DNA from: GCA-2746365 sp963711255
GTDB lineage: Bacteria; Pseudomonadota; Gammaproteobacteria; SZUA-229
DNA length: 64,000 nucleotides
Assembly: GCA_963711255.1 (NCBI GenBank)
Contig: CAVQDO010000001.1
Span: 28,508 to 92,507 of the forward strand
Direction: 5' to 3'
Under the pieces are notes generated by a model. The model was not told the origin of the DNA. It worked only from the letters and a program-made list of their open reading frames with translations, and made no database searches. This document shows, in pieces, positions 63,901-64,000 of this stretch. The translations under genes were made by a program, and so were the position numbers. Positions within the stretch are counted from its first letter, which is position 1. Each line of letters starts with the position of its first letter.

Positions 63901-64000
63901 ATGGTCTGCTGGATATTCCGGAAGGTTTGCCAGTTGGTCAGGGTCTGGTACTGACTTACCGTGTGATACTGGATGATATTGTTGAACCTAATCTTGATAT
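60957..64000 (+). CDS. Giant surface protein, continuation 3 (partial at window edge)
   Basis: Open without a stop from 60957 to the last base, about 1014 codons. It begins GSSAGIVAVSTSVQIGEDC and carries further DUF11 modules: VNDIYSYRIRITNTAAVGG, EVLFELSAGLPAATYYNLVI, DTVTFTYTVSVDNSVQPLD and EYVVTVLNTGASEAFDLTIV, the last ending in VDTLPAEL. A segment DGIDNDGDGDPGG is a possible calcium-binding Asp/Gly loop. The 3' end and any anchoring domain lie beyond base 64000. Confidence 0.78.

Noticed and set aside
1..64000. CRISPR arrays, tRNA or rRNA genes, and complete insertion sequences
   Set aside because: None was recognised on reading both strands.

Overview
The window looks like a chromosomal segment of a free-living, aerobically respiring Gammaproteobacterium with moderate GC. 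Support comes from the tolC-rhodanese-isoaspartyl methyltransferase trio, ThiC, an F7-like chemotaxis cluster, RND efflux, Bcp, DgkA, an ABC-F factor of YheS type and a TIGR04219 barrel protein. I saw no rRNA, tRNA, CRISPR array, complete insertion sequence or phage module.

Layout. 1-1370 (-): 5' end of tolC, a rhodanese and a PIMT-like methyltransferase. 1605-3549: thiC and its terminator. 3.6-7.7 kb: small genes, a decayed GAF/histidine-kinase gene, and a hydrolase/HxlR divergent pair around a 41-bp perfect palindrome. 7.9-23.7 kb: chemotaxis cluster cheY-cheA-cheW-three MCPs-STAS-CheZ-like-cheR-cheD-cheB-second CheY-CheX-like, preceded by a sigma-28-like promoter. 23.7-26 kb: a decayed PQQ sugar dehydrogenase, a membrane protein and a ferritin-like protein. 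26.5-31 kb: RND efflux pair. 31.1-34.4 kb: DUF6502/DUF5666 pair, a promoter with a doubled operator, and small proteins. 34.5-44.7 kb: an S24/LexA-like peptidase with no DNA-binding domain, DUF2237, DoxX, an ATP-grasp-free GCS2 ligase with an aspartoacylase-like partner, PhoH, cytochrome c, ABC-F, Bcp, a barrel protein and DgkA. 45-64 kb: a TPR/TolQR/TonB-like operon followed by a giant repetitive DUF11-type surface protein that runs off the right edge.

How the genes work together. The chemotaxis genes form a full receptor-to-response-regulator circuit with adaptation enzymes (CheR, CheB, CheD) and two candidate CheY-P phosphatases. The right-hand operon has the parts of a proton-motive-force-driven envelope machine: an ExbB/TolQ stator, two ExbD/TolR proteins, a TonB/AgmX-like rod with an unusual cytoplasmic coiled coil, and three TPR proteins, two of them probable lipoproteins. 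Its position just before a giant surface protein suggests a role in exporting, anchoring or moving that protein. This is the best candidate here for an incompletely described system.

Reading-frame breaks occur in one MCP tail, in one exbD and three times in the giant gene. The reading continues cleanly in another frame each time, so sequencing error and recent mutation cannot be told apart from this sequence alone.
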